Part shown: positions 32,249 through 42,089 of the stretch, in pieces | How positions within the stretch are numbered: position 1 is the stretch's first letter | Layout: each line of letters begins with the position of its first letter | Origin: Aaosphaeria pasadenensis | Taxonomy: Eukaryota > Ascomycota > Dothideomycetes > Pleosporales | Direction of reading: 5' to 3' | Assembly: GCA_022813625.1 (NCBI GenBank) | Contig: JAKLMB010000051.1 | Location: forward strand, 1-64,000 | DNA: 64,000 nucleotides | Position numbers and translations under genes: made by a program | The notes under the pieces: model-generated | Databases searched by the model: none | The model's input: the letters and a program-made list of their open reading frames with translations, nothing else | What the model was told of the DNA's origin: nothing

Positions 32249-33604
32249 TCATCCAATGTGTGGCAGGTATTGCATCCAATCTATACTCTCATACACTCCG
32301 CTTGGTTGCGATCGAAACGCCAGCCCATCCTCGACGAAAATGTACAGCCGACAGACCACGTAGAGCAACATTAGCGGGAGGCCCGGTAGCAGAATTCTCA
32401 ATGGTACATCTAGATCCGGATCGTCGTTGGGCGAGTTATTGCGCAACCGCACTGCCAGCTTCGTCCACCACGATTTCTTCTCCGCAGCGCGCTGCTGTCT
32501 TGCCTGAGCCTGAGCCTTTTCGATTGGATGCCAGAGGTAGCAAAGGAAGTGCGCAAGGCACCCCAACCCAAATGTGAAGCATAGAGCGAGCGATGAAATG
32601 CGCCATAGCCACTGCTCAACTGGTGTTGGGAAATGCCAGAACCAGGCAACAAAGTTGATGCCCAGAAACGGAACCGAAAACGCGGCTTCAACGAACTCGA
32701 GACCCAGTGATAGAGGCGGTAGAGCCATGTCTGACATTGAATTGATTGGCTTTGCTGATGCATCTGCGCCTAGAAACATCCTTCTGCCGAAAGCAAACAG
32801 CGGGGTGTTCAACCAGTACGTGTATATAAGTGAGCCGTGCCATTCGTCTCGAGCGACGAAATCAAGTGGTGTTTCAAACCAGGGTTCGGAGGCGCGGATA
32901 TGGCCTCGTGCAAGAGCAATCTGGCGGAGTTCTTCTACGGTCGAGCTCAGTCGCAAGGTCCTTGTCGTATGAATATCGCTTGGTTTGTCTTTCCAAAAGA
33001 ATACGATTCCCAGCGCGGGTACGAAGAAGGCTAGGACAGTCAATTCGAGCGTAGTGATGGGTAGTCCCTGTGCAAAACGCGCAAGGCAATTTATGGTGAA
33101 CCAAGCGGACTGAGCCTGGGCGAGCGTGCGAGCGAAGCCGTCGTACTTGTTCAAATCATCAATGGCCTCTTTACTAATGTGGAGCTCTCGTCGCGAATTC
33201 GGATCAATGTGCTCGTTCTCCATCAGATAGACGAGTGCTTTGCCGTTCAATGGCCACCGTACATTGTCTCTTGTCTCGGCCCACCAGAATCCCATCTCTG
33301 CACAAAATGCATGTCGCAAAGACCAAGGTTCCAAGCCTTTCCGATTGAGAGCACGGAGAGTTCTGCGTGCTGAATGCCACTGACCCATGGCTGCTACTAA
33401 TGTAAACTCCGGACCAAGCAAGCAGATCAGAGTAAGCCACACTTTGCGGAATATGTTCATGCAGTAGGACGTATGCGGCGGTGGGATGTTAATGCAGATT
33501 ACTGACCAGCTACACAGACCGAATGTCGCGAGAGAAGAGAAGATGATGTCCATGGAACCTCGGCCGTCCGGACCAGAAGTCCAGCCTTGTGCGTTATCTG
33601 TCAT
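32249..33604 (-). CDS. fungal multi-pass membrane protein, unknown function
   Basis: A single-exon frame of 451 residues. It starts with GWTSGPDGRGSMDI, a conserved opening of a widespread family of uncharacterised fungal integral membrane proteins. About six hydrophobic segments are visible: after MDIIF, LICLLGPEFTLVAAM, the LTVLAFFVPALGIVFFW stretch, FLGINFVAWFWHF, SLALCFTFGLGCLAHFLCYLW, and LPGLPLMLLYVVCRLYIFVE. It ends in VYESIDWMQYLPHIG, again like the family. The loop between the second and third segments is long and charged (residues about 75-160). No enzymatic motif is visible. Neighbours give no functional hint. Confidence 0.8.
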   Translation of the reverse strand: MTDNAQGWTSGPDGRGSMDIIFSSLATFGLCSWSVICINIPPPHTSYCMNIFRKVWLTLICLLGPEFTLVAAMGQWHSARRTLRALNRKGLEPWSLRHAFCAEMGFWWAETRDNVRWPLNGKALVYLMENEHIDPNSRRELHISKEAIDDLNKYDGFARTLAQAQSAWFTINCLARFAQGLPITTLELTVLAFFVPALGIVFFWKDKPSDIHTTRTLRLSSTVEELRQIALARGHIRASEPWFETPLDFVARDEWHGSLIYTYWLNTPLFAFGRRMFLGADASAKPINSMSDMALPPLSLGLEFVEAAFSVPFLGINFVAWFWHFPTPVEQWLWRISSLALCFTFGLGCLAHFLCYLWHPIEKAQAQARQQRAAEKKSWWTKLAVRLRNNSPNDDPDLDVPLRILLPGLPLMLLYVVCRLYIFVEDGLAFRSQPSGVYESIDWMQYLPHIG

Positions 33605-34593
33605 GCCTAGCGATGCAGACTACAACAAGAAAGAGCACAACAAGAAAAGCAGACATAAGGATGGCTAGTGATGCAGTTGAAGAGGAGAACTTATATGTGG
33701 AACCAACACCCTTGATATTCTGGGCGCTTGGCGACAGAGTTGGGGGCCATTATATTTCTGTTTTGAGTCTGAACAGTGTCCGCTCGCGCAGTGGATTGGT
33801 TGCCGGCTTGCTCTGCAAGTGTTCCATCACGCGCGGCGGAGTTGTTGTTTCATCTCATGTCTCTGATTACGTTCGTCCATTGTTCGACCATTCTCCAACA
33901 AGAATGAACATGAATCTAATAATCAAGGACAAGTCAGAGAGCAGGCGGGGATCGCATGACACCTAATGGTATGACTAGATGGCCGCACTTCTTGGCCAAG
34001 ATTAGCTGGTTCGCGTACCCCAGATCATGCGGTTCCATGGGGTGGTGTTTACTGTGTACATCATTGAAAAGATGATGACGCCATTGGCATCCTCAAGAAC
34101 ATTCAGAAGGCTCCGGGGTAGGGTCATGAAAGCAGACTAGCCGTACCAGAAACAATTCTCGAAGATGGAGTCGACTGTGTCAAAATGCAGGCGTCAACAT
34201 GATAAATACTGCAGTTGAGTAGGAAAGAACAAGCGCGCAATAGAGCGAATTGACTGGACTGTCATAGTCCAAGGTTGAGTGACTCTGCAATTTACGTTGC
34301 GCTCGGGTCACAACTATGAATTCGTCTACGTCAATGTAGAACGGAACCCACATAGATGGGCATTCAAGAGTAGTCTCTATCTGGCCACTTGCGCATAATA
34401 AATTATCATCTAACCATATTGATCATGCAGCATTGGAGACGGTTATCTATTGCTAATGCCTCGCCTCTTCTGGAGTGGCACAGTAGTAGTCTGTCTGGTG
34501 TTTACATCCTGCCGGTTTGGGACGAATAAGTTTGTGATATCAGGCAACTCCTCCCACGCGGCCAAAGTAATCAATCCTCACCTTCTCCACACA
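33605..34593. other. intergenic between divergent genes
   Basis: About 1 kb between the start of the membrane-protein gene and the preferred start of the methyltransferase. It should contain both promoters. Short open frames here show no domain. Confidence 0.5.
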
Positions 34594-35442
34594 ATGGCTT
34601 CCTTTGCCCCTAAACAGGCGATACCGCGCGACGATAAATTATTCGGCATCATTGGCGCGAATTCCACACTCACAGTCGCGCATCACGAGTTGGCGATCAT
34701 CAAAGGCACGTCAGAATATGCCATCGAGGATGGAGCCGTAATCCATGATGCAGCTTGTGGCTTGGGCCCAGTCACAGAAGCGATTTTAGCAGCCTACCCG
34801 GACACATCAATCAAGCTCCACGCGACAGACCTTGCGCCTCCAATGGCTGGGATCTACAATATGTTCGCCGAGAACAAGGGCTGGCCATCGAGGGCCGTGA
34901 TCATGAACTGCGAGAAGCTTGAATTTCCTGACGAAACCTTCACACATACATTCTTGTCCTTCGGTTTGCCTATCATTGCCGACCCTATCGCTGTGACTGA
35001 GGAAATGTACCGCACGCTAAAGCCCGGGGGTACAGCCATAACCGCATTTTGGTTGAGTATCCCACATGGGGAGTCAGTTGGAGAAACACGGCGCGAAGTT
35101 TGGGGGAAGGATGCAGAAACTCAGGTCAAGCCGAATGAGAGACACAAGGACCCTGCATATAATCCGGAGCTACTCCAACAAGGTGGCTTCACGGGAGAGA
35201 TATTTACGAAGAATGTGCCTGTAAATCTAGCTGTTAATGACATCGACGAGTTTGCTACCGCAATTTGGAGCGCCATTGGAGAACCGAAAGGTGGTTGGAC
35301 ACAGGAGGATGAAGATCGGTGGGAGGAAGCTATTGCTACTTATAAGAAGGTATTGAGTCAAAAGCCCGGTTATAAGGTTGATGCGCATGGCAAGATTGCT
35401 TTAGAATCCGTTGCCCAGATTGCGATCGTGAAGAAGGCATAG
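34594..35442 (+). CDS. class I SAM-dependent methyltransferase
   Basis: A single-exon protein of 282 residues starting MASFAPKQAIPRDD. The frame is open 48 codons further upstream to 34450, but the ATG at 34594 starts a normal globular N-terminus. Motif I, the SAM-binding glycine loop, reads IHDAACGLGPVTEAI (about residues 50-64). The acidic post-I residue is in LHATDLAPPM, motif II/III lies around LEFPDETFTHTFLSFGL, and EEMYRTLKPGGTAI is the usual post-motif III strand. This matches small-molecule methyltransferases of the UbiE/Methyltransf_11-25 type. Such enzymes often act in fungal secondary metabolism, but no backbone synthase is present in the window, so the substrate is unknown. Confidence 0.85.
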   Translation: MASFAPKQAIPRDDKLFGIIGANSTLTVAHHELAIIKGTSEYAIEDGAVIHDAACGLGPVTEAILAAYPDTSIKLHATDLAPPMAGIYNMFAENKGWPSRAVIMNCEKLEFPDETFTHTFLSFGLPIIADPIAVTEEMYRTLKPGGTAITAFWLSIPHGESVGETRREVWGKDAETQVKPNERHKDPAYNPELLQQGGFTGEIFTKNVPVNLAVNDIDEFATAIWSAIGEPKGGWTQEDEDRWEEAIATYKKVLSQKPGYKVDAHGKIALESVAQIAIVKKA

Positions 35443-37320
35443 TGGACTCAAGATAGTGAGCTAGTCCACTTATGAGAAGTCCGATAAAACTCAATTGGGC
35501 ACCTGTTTGTAATTTGCAGGGAACGCTTCACTTGATCTTTCTTCTAGTAAGATATCAAGTATAGCATACCCGAATCGGAATGTCATAAAGTGTCAGGCGT
35601 GTGTGGCATTGATTAGCACAATCTACACCCAAGATTTGTCAATTTCTATTCCTGGTTGCTAATCTCAAGTTGCGCCTGAGTGGGATACCAGCTTGAGAAT
35701 ATAAATTGCAAAAAGTGCAATCCAACAGATCAGATGATGCATCTCCAGATGTCCCGAGACCGTCGAACATGGCTACTAAGGATCATATGTCCACTCAAAA
35801 GTCAGACTCTGACGATTTCCTCCCCGCTAGTGATGCAAAATACCAAAGTCTTACGATGTAGCACTGTGTATGTAATGACAGTGAAAAGGAAGATTGCACA
35901 AAAACTCCGTCATGAAATACCATACAACAGATGGTTACGCTTCGTAAACAGGTTCACCAACAAGATCATCGCCACGGTTCGTATAAGGCAAGTAAATATT
36001 AAGTTAGAACATCGGGTCCGCAAAGCAGAATTTGGGTCCGAAATGGGCTATACACTCTCTCTAGAGAACTGGTCCTTCTGTCACTCAGCTTTGGGAACGT
36101 TCTTGACTGGATAGTCCCATCTCCTTCCTCGTTGGTTGAGGAGCAACACAATGGCCCAATCCAGCTTGTGGATGCTGAAGAGAGAGTATACTAAAAAGTT
36201 CTTTCACCCTATAATCAGGCCTAAGCCGAGATCATTCATAGTTTGAAAATTGCTCAGTGTCTCGCCATACAGAACCAGCAAGATGTCGTTGAATGAAATT
36301 CAACGTCGGGTAAAATGTAGAGACCAAAGCGCCAGAATCTGGGACATGTATGTGGAACCAGTGGGCTCATTATACCTGTCATTCGCACGGGAGGTGTAGA
36401 GCAAGGTAATGTTTCCGTGCACCCTGAAAGAAGTGTTGGTAAATTGAGACCTGGAATATATCTGCTCCCATCTTAGTGACTACACAAGATATCTAACTTT
36501 ACGATGACTGCATTTAGAAACGCACTAGTCTACAAAACCTTAAATCATCCAGTTCCAAGATTCAATCATTAAGAAAGCTATTTTGCCTGGACTGCTTCCG
36601 GATCCTCTTACTCCCATCGCTATTCTCAAACGCTACCTCACAGGGCATTAGTGGCACGGTCTTGTCCTGATTGTAACTATATCTCGCACCTATTTACAAA
36701 GATTTGACAGTTTTGCACTGCCGCTGAATGTGTCCCAATTAGGTTTCATGTCCTCTCTTTGTACCGTATGCCGACCATGCTCTCACTATTTTTCCGTTAT
36801 CTTGCCCACATAGCAAGTATTGAAGCCGGTACTAAGATAGAGTTGTCCAAGGCTGTCTCACACACAGAGCCTTGCAAGTGAGGCAAACAAAACATTAATA
36901 TCTACATGCTGTAGCTGAACCAAGTGATCCGTTGACAATCATTCCAGGAACTTGGTAGACCCGAAATGCACCTATCTTTGCCCAATGAGCGAAGATAATG
37001 AGTCCAATCGTCATCGGAGCTGGAACATGATCTACATGGGAAAGACAGGGCTGAAGGGAAAAAGCAAGTCAACATCCCCCACACTCCCGGACATCCACAC
37101 GTCCTCCAAGTTTCTGTACCTGCGCCGGGATCTTTCCAATAAAACCCCTTCCAATCAAAACACTACATCCTGCCACAAGGCTTCGGAACATATAACGCCT
37201 CATTCTGCACTGCATATTACCTATCTCACGGACATCCACCCTTGACGACGCAACACCAACGACCACCACCACCCATCAACATCTCTCAGCTTTTATTGCA
37301 AACGAAGGGACGGAACTATC
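35443..37320. other. gene-free interval
   Basis: About 1.9 kb without a supported gene. An open frame of 144 codons at 35680-36114 has no domain, atypical composition and no splice continuation, so I do not call it. Confidence 0.5.
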
Positions 37321-37439
37321 ACATACGACCACTGGACTCTGAAAACAGGGCTTCCCGTTCGCTCAGCCGGACTTAAGCAGAGTACCGGCGGATTAGTAGC
37401 CAAGGGGGTGACTATTGGCGAATCCCCGCTGTTGTATGT
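37321..37439 (+). rRNA. 5S ribosomal RNA
   Basis: About 119 nt beginning acatacgacc and ending gttgtatgt, whose ends pair as helix I (acatac with gtatgt). It carries the fungal 5S blocks gaaaacagggcttcccgt, cgctcagcc, cttaagc, gattagtag and gggtgac, spaced as in the molecule. Helix II shows paired changes (actctg with cagagt), which supports a real structured RNA rather than a decayed copy. Transcription would be by RNA polymerase III from internal control elements. Lone dispersed 5S genes are normal in Pezizomycotina, unlike the tandem arrays of some other fungi. Confidence 0.9.
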
Positions 37440-37447
37440 TTTTTTTT
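37439..37447 (+). terminator. poly-T terminator of the 5S gene
   Basis: A run of nine T residues directly follows the 5S RNA, as expected for an RNA polymerase III terminator. Confidence 0.85.
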
Positions 37448-38333
37448 GCCGCTTTGATGTGCTGATCGCAGATTGGATTTGGAAGGATCACCAGGTGTTG
37501 ACCGGAATAGACTGTTGCTGTTGTTGGGTGACGATGTTCATGTGTGTTAGGGACATGGTCATTGGAATAGAATCGCCCTGTCTCTCGGGACTATACTTTT
37601 TGGGGGCAGACTGACGGCTCGGGTCAGGAAATCATGGAAGAAATTGTAGATTTGATTTGCAGGAAGTCATGTTTCCAAAACGCACAAATCCATGGTAGGG
37701 GAGTTATTTCTCATAAGTTCATAGTTGGCAATTTTATTGTATTGCGCGCAGTCTTCCCAAATGTCCGAATTAGGAAGATTGCTATAATCAATTGCCTATT
37801 TGATTCTAGTTTACACATTGTAAATTGCCCAGAGATTGACCAGACATCATATCTGCTTGTTATTTGGAATTAAGGCACACGCAGTAATTAACTACCTAAG
37901 TTGGTTGCGTTAGTTCCATAGATAATTGTGAAATCCAGATGCATTATGACGTGATGTAGATTTACGAAGAGGCAGAACAGCTGCTAAGCTCTATAGAGCC
38001 TCGGCTTTTCTACTATTTTACTTTCACTTTTACAGCTTCATCGAATCAAACGACGAATAGACTGTGGATTCAATAATTATATCACAATCCAGGGTCTAGC
38101 AATTAATTAATCAATCAATTGACCAAGCAGGTACCTACCTACCTACCTAGTTGGTCAACCCTCCGCCCCTCCATTGAAGCTTCCCCGCCAAACAAACACC
38201 CGCAACCGTCCATCCATCCATCCTACAACTACAACTACAACCATTCCACACAACAATACACCCACGATACCCAATACTTAATCTCCAACCTACACACTAC
38301 ATTTGGAAGACTCTGACTGTAGTAACCACCTAC
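37448..38333. other. intergenic, promoter of the CoA-binding protein gene
   Basis: AT-rich from about 37630 to 38120. A tandem tacc run (tacctacctacctag at about 38133-38147) and C-rich sequence precede the start codon at 38334. No gene is visible. Confidence 0.5.
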
Positions 38334-38968
38334 ATGCCCACCACGCGCAGCCAGAAGAAAGAAGCCCAAATGTCCGAAGCCCTCCGCATCTTCTTCTCCT
38401 CCCCGCGCTTCGCCGTCGCGGGCGCAAGTTCCGACACCGCAAAGTTCGGCCACAAAGGTACGCTCGTTCCCCTCCCCTCCTCTCTCTCCACCTCTCCTTA
38501 TATCTCTCTACTCTACCTACCCACGAGACTCCCTTCTCGCTTGCCCAGAAGAAAGAAATAGTGAACTAACATGTGAGTGTTGTGGAACAAACAGTGTTCG
38601 CATGGTACCTCCAGCACTCGCTCCCCGTCACGCCGCTCAACCCGCGCGCACCCACCATCACCGCGCTCTCCGCGGACCACGAGACCGTCGCCTCGCCGTC
38701 GAAGCTCGCGGACCCGGCCTCGTACTCGCTATCCGTCATCACGCCCCCCGCGGTCACGAAGAACCTGCTCAGGGAGGCGAAGGAGGCGGGCGTGCCGGCG
38801 GTGTGGCTGCAGCCGGGCACGTTCGACGACGAGGTGTTGGAGTATGCGAGGAGGGAGTTTAAGGCGGCGATTGCGGGGGAGGGCGGGAACGGGGGCGAGG
38901 GGTGGTGTGTGCTTGTGGATGGGGAGGAGGGGTTGAAGATCGCGGGGAGGGAGTGGAGTCGGTTGTGA
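38334..38968 (+). CDS. CoA-binding (Rossmann, YccU-like) domain protein
   Basis: Exons are 38334-38457 and 38595-38968 (498 nt, 165 residues). The intron of 137 nt runs GTACGC..CAG and is pyrimidine-rich. The protein is one CoA_binding_2 domain: the nucleotide loop VAGASSDTAKFGHKVF, then VTPLNPRAP, the SLSVITPPAVTKNLL strand-helix and VPAVWLQPG with a conserved C-terminal helix. Bacterial and fungal relatives bind CoA or nucleotides; the cellular role is unclear. It is cytosolic by sequence, with no signal peptide. A second Met (MSEALRIFF) 12 residues downstream is an equally good start. Exon 2 is strikingly GC-rich compared with the left half of the window. Confidence 0.85.
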
Positions 38969-40380
38969 TGGGGGGAGGTGAATGTGTGTAATGGTGGGTC
39001 TCTTGGTGGGTTGAAGGAGATATGAAGTCTGTAGGAAGAAGCCGTGACTTTGTCTGCCGTTAATTTCAATGGAGGATGAGGGAGCTGGTGACTCTGCCTG
39101 GAGTGTATTTCGAATATTAAGGTCTTCGGTTGGCCCGCTTCTACAGACCCAGTGGTTTCTTGTCTTCGATGGCTTCTTCACGAAAGGACTTATTCACGGA
39201 GGACTCCACTTCATCATTTGTCTGGGGACATAGATGAGTACCTAGGTAGGTAACATAAAGATAGTAACAAGCAGACACACACACACACATATGCACGTTC
39301 TCTGCAAGACACACACCGAATTGGAAAAAGTCTAAGTATCAAGATATCATTATGGTAGTGACAGAGTTTGGTGTAAAGAGAAGAAAAAGAAGAAGAAGCT
39401 ACGAAAAGGAAGAGAGAGACAAAAGAGATACACGCCCACAACACAGAACCACTTGAACTCACCAAACCGACACCCACTCCTACCTTCGATGCCAGCACAC
39501 CGGCGGCCCAACCAGCCATCACCTTCCCGCGCCGGGGCTTCGTTCCACTCCCGTTACATAGGGTTATTCACACCACCATATCGAGAGCAGAAAGACAATA
39601 TCCCCAAGGCTTTTCGTCGATGAAGGAGAGAGCGCGAGAGCCGACAAAATTACACACAGTGAGTGGTCGCGTGGCTCTCACTGATTGGAGGCCCTGCACC
39701 ACCGCGCGCCGACAAGTCGATATGGCGAGACATATGAGAGGAGGATAGATCGTAAGCGAAGCCTGCCACGACCCCTCAGGTATCGATTGGTGTAGGGAGA
39801 AAGGAAGGAAGAAAACCCCCGCCCGCCGTTGAGGGAATCTTGGGGTTTCTGGCCCCCCTTCCTCTGAGGGGTATGTCGTGGAGAGTAACGGTTTTCCAAT
39901 TTGAGTTTGCAGTCATCGGTAAGCTGTATGCGTGCGTGCGTTGTTGCTGCAGAAAAAGGCTGACGGTGTGTTACGTTGAACATGCAAAGCAGAACAACAC
40001 ACACAGGCGCGCCAGAAAGGAGATGAGGGGAAACCCGACGCCCGGATCCGACATGTGACCGTGAGCGAACGGGCCGAAAGAAAACAATATAGAATACGGA
40101 GTACTCAAGATGGGGTGAGGAAGACGTAAGTGGAGGATGAGGAGGAGGAGAATAAGAACGAGAAGAAGGAAGGGTATGTTGAATCCCGTCACGATACTGC
40201 GAACCAATTCCTGTTGGTGCAGAAGATGTTATTTATTGTCCACCCGAGATCCTTTCTCCCCCTGACTCGTCGTCACAGACTCAAGCCAGTTGGAGAGCTT
40301 CAAAGGTAACCTGTATCCCTTGACTTTCAGAGAGCAAGTGTGTTGAAAACACCCCCTCTATCCCATGTTTCTTTCCATGA
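38969..40380. other. intergenic with microsatellites
   Basis: About 1.4 kb. It contains an (ac) run near 39273-39288 and A/G-rich tracts (39370-39425 and around 40135-40170). Nothing coding can be supported; it lies downstream of both flanking genes. Confidence 0.5.
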
Positions 40381-42089
40381 TCAGTAGAAGACCCGGATCA
40401 CTTCGTCGTTCTCGGCCTCTTCGGCCAGATTCCAGAGCTCCTCGACCCGTGCTACGGGGCCGATGCGGTCTTCGAATGACTCTCCGAGCCTGAAGACGCA
40501 GGAGAAGACGACGTGCGATCCGAGACTCGCATAGTGGAATGCTTGTGTGGCCGCCGCCTCGCGACTTCCACATCTCGCCATCATGTACATCTTCCTTCCC
40601 GGATGGGGGCATCCGGGAGCGTGACCCTGGAGCGCTGACATCACCACGCAATACTCGAGGTCAGTAGATTCGAGCGCCTCGGACTTCTCATCCGTACAGG
40701 TTTGGCACCTCCCGGAGAAGTCGTCGCAGCCCGAATGGTCCTCGCCGCAATCGTAAATGTCGTCGTCGGGAGGAGTCGTCAGCGCAGCAGATGCCCACAA
40801 GATGGGTTGCTCGAAAGTAATGGGCATGACCTCCTCTACCGCCGGAATCTCGTCCGCTTTCCGGCCTGAGAGCTCTTGTCTTGCCCAGTGATGGCGCTGC
40901 GACTTGGTCGGTTTGAAGTACCATTTGTCCGAGTCGCCGTACTGGAAGAGCCACTTGTACTCTTCGAAATCGGCGGCTTGGGCTGAGTGTACCTGCCTTA
41001 GAATGTGCCTTCGAGGATACCTGATCTCGAAGATGGTGTCTTTCCCGTGGAAGGGCCCAGATAAGTACCGACCTGGTACGACAATGTCAGGGGCGTTCTG
41101 AACAGGTGGTGGAGGAGGCGGTGGCAACGGAATTAGCTGTTGCTGTACTGATTAGTCTTTCTTTTATACTATAGCAACATCAGATCAAACTACTTACTGG
41201 CGACATTGGAGGGGGAGGGGGAGGGGGAGGAGGTGGTGGTGGTGGCGGCGGCGGCTGTTGTAGCAGTTAGTCAAAGTCTCCTATTCTCTCTCTCGAGAAT
41301 GAATCTTACTGGCGGCGGAGGTGGAGGTGGAGGAGGAGGAGGAGGAGGAGGAGGAGGAGGAGGAGCCTTGGAATCATCATTAGCAGCATCACCACATCAT
41401 AGACTGCAAGACATACCATCATCGGGGGCGGAGGGGGAGGGGGAGGGGGAGGAATGGGCGATACCTGCAAGTAAGTCAGCTACGGCACAACCTCTAGGGA
41501 GAATCGTCGTTACATTCGAATACCTGGAAGCAGGGTAGCCTCGATACGGCAGAGATGGCCCTTTGAATGGTGTAAAACTGGGCAGGTCTGGTCCCATCTG
41601 ATCCAGAAAGCTATCATAGCTGGGCTCCACCTTACGACCGGGGCAGCCATCCAAGGGACAGTTCACGCTCGAGCAGTGAGGATACTTCTCGGGATCCCGA
41701 AGATGCATGTGCATGGCCATGTGTAGAGGCATACGCGGCATGCTATCGGCCACTGGAGGGGGTCTCGGCCTGACGACACGGCCGGCTGTCAAACAGTTTG
41801 CACAGCATTTCGATGGGGGGTGATCTGGAAAGCTCATTTCCGATGGGTGCTTCCCATCTTCGTGGGTAGACTTCGTTTTGGGGATCACCTTTTCGGCTTC
41901 TGATGGAGTGGAGCGTCCAGAAGCCTGAGAATCCTTTGGCGGCGTTACGGATTCATCGCCGATGAGAACAATGTCCTCGTCGTCCATAATGTCCTGAGCA
42001 GTACCAGGTTGGTGCTGGGATGATTTCAGGATTGAGAGCGAGGTGGAGGACGAAATTGTCAATGATAACTTGATCTTGGAGGACGACAC
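40381..42089 (-). CDS. proline-rich, Cys-containing protein with polyproline cassette exons
   Basis: Exons are 42089-41514, 41464-41417, 41366-41310, 41254-41198 and 41142-40381, totalling 1500 nt or 499 residues. All four introns (49, 50, 55 and 55 nt) are GT..AG and in phase 0. The three middle exons encode almost only proline: VSPI + 10 Pro + MM, Ala + 18 Pro, and 16 Pro + MSP. The following exon opens QQLIPLPPPPPP. Exon 1 has a Ser/Thr-rich N-terminus and a Cys-rich part (CCANC, CSSVNCPLDGC). The last exon has a possible metal-binding stretch (DCGEDHSGCDDFSGRCQTC) and a folded-looking C-terminus. I know no family name. Polyproline could bind SH3, WW or profilin domains. Because every cassette exon is 3n, skipping would keep the frame. 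Confidence 0.7.
41198..41464 (-). repeat. polyproline-coding triplet repeats
   Basis: On the minus strand, runs of CCT, CCC, CCA and CCG codons fill three short exons. On the plus strand they appear as long (gga)n and (gggga) tracts. These are likely to vary in length between strains. Confidence 0.8.

Noticed and set aside
35680..36114. 144-codon open frame
   Set aside because: No domain, odd composition, no splice partner.
38577..38936. Arg-rich frames overlapping exon 2 of the CoA-binding gene
   Set aside because: These are shadows of GC-rich codons in other frames of the real exon.
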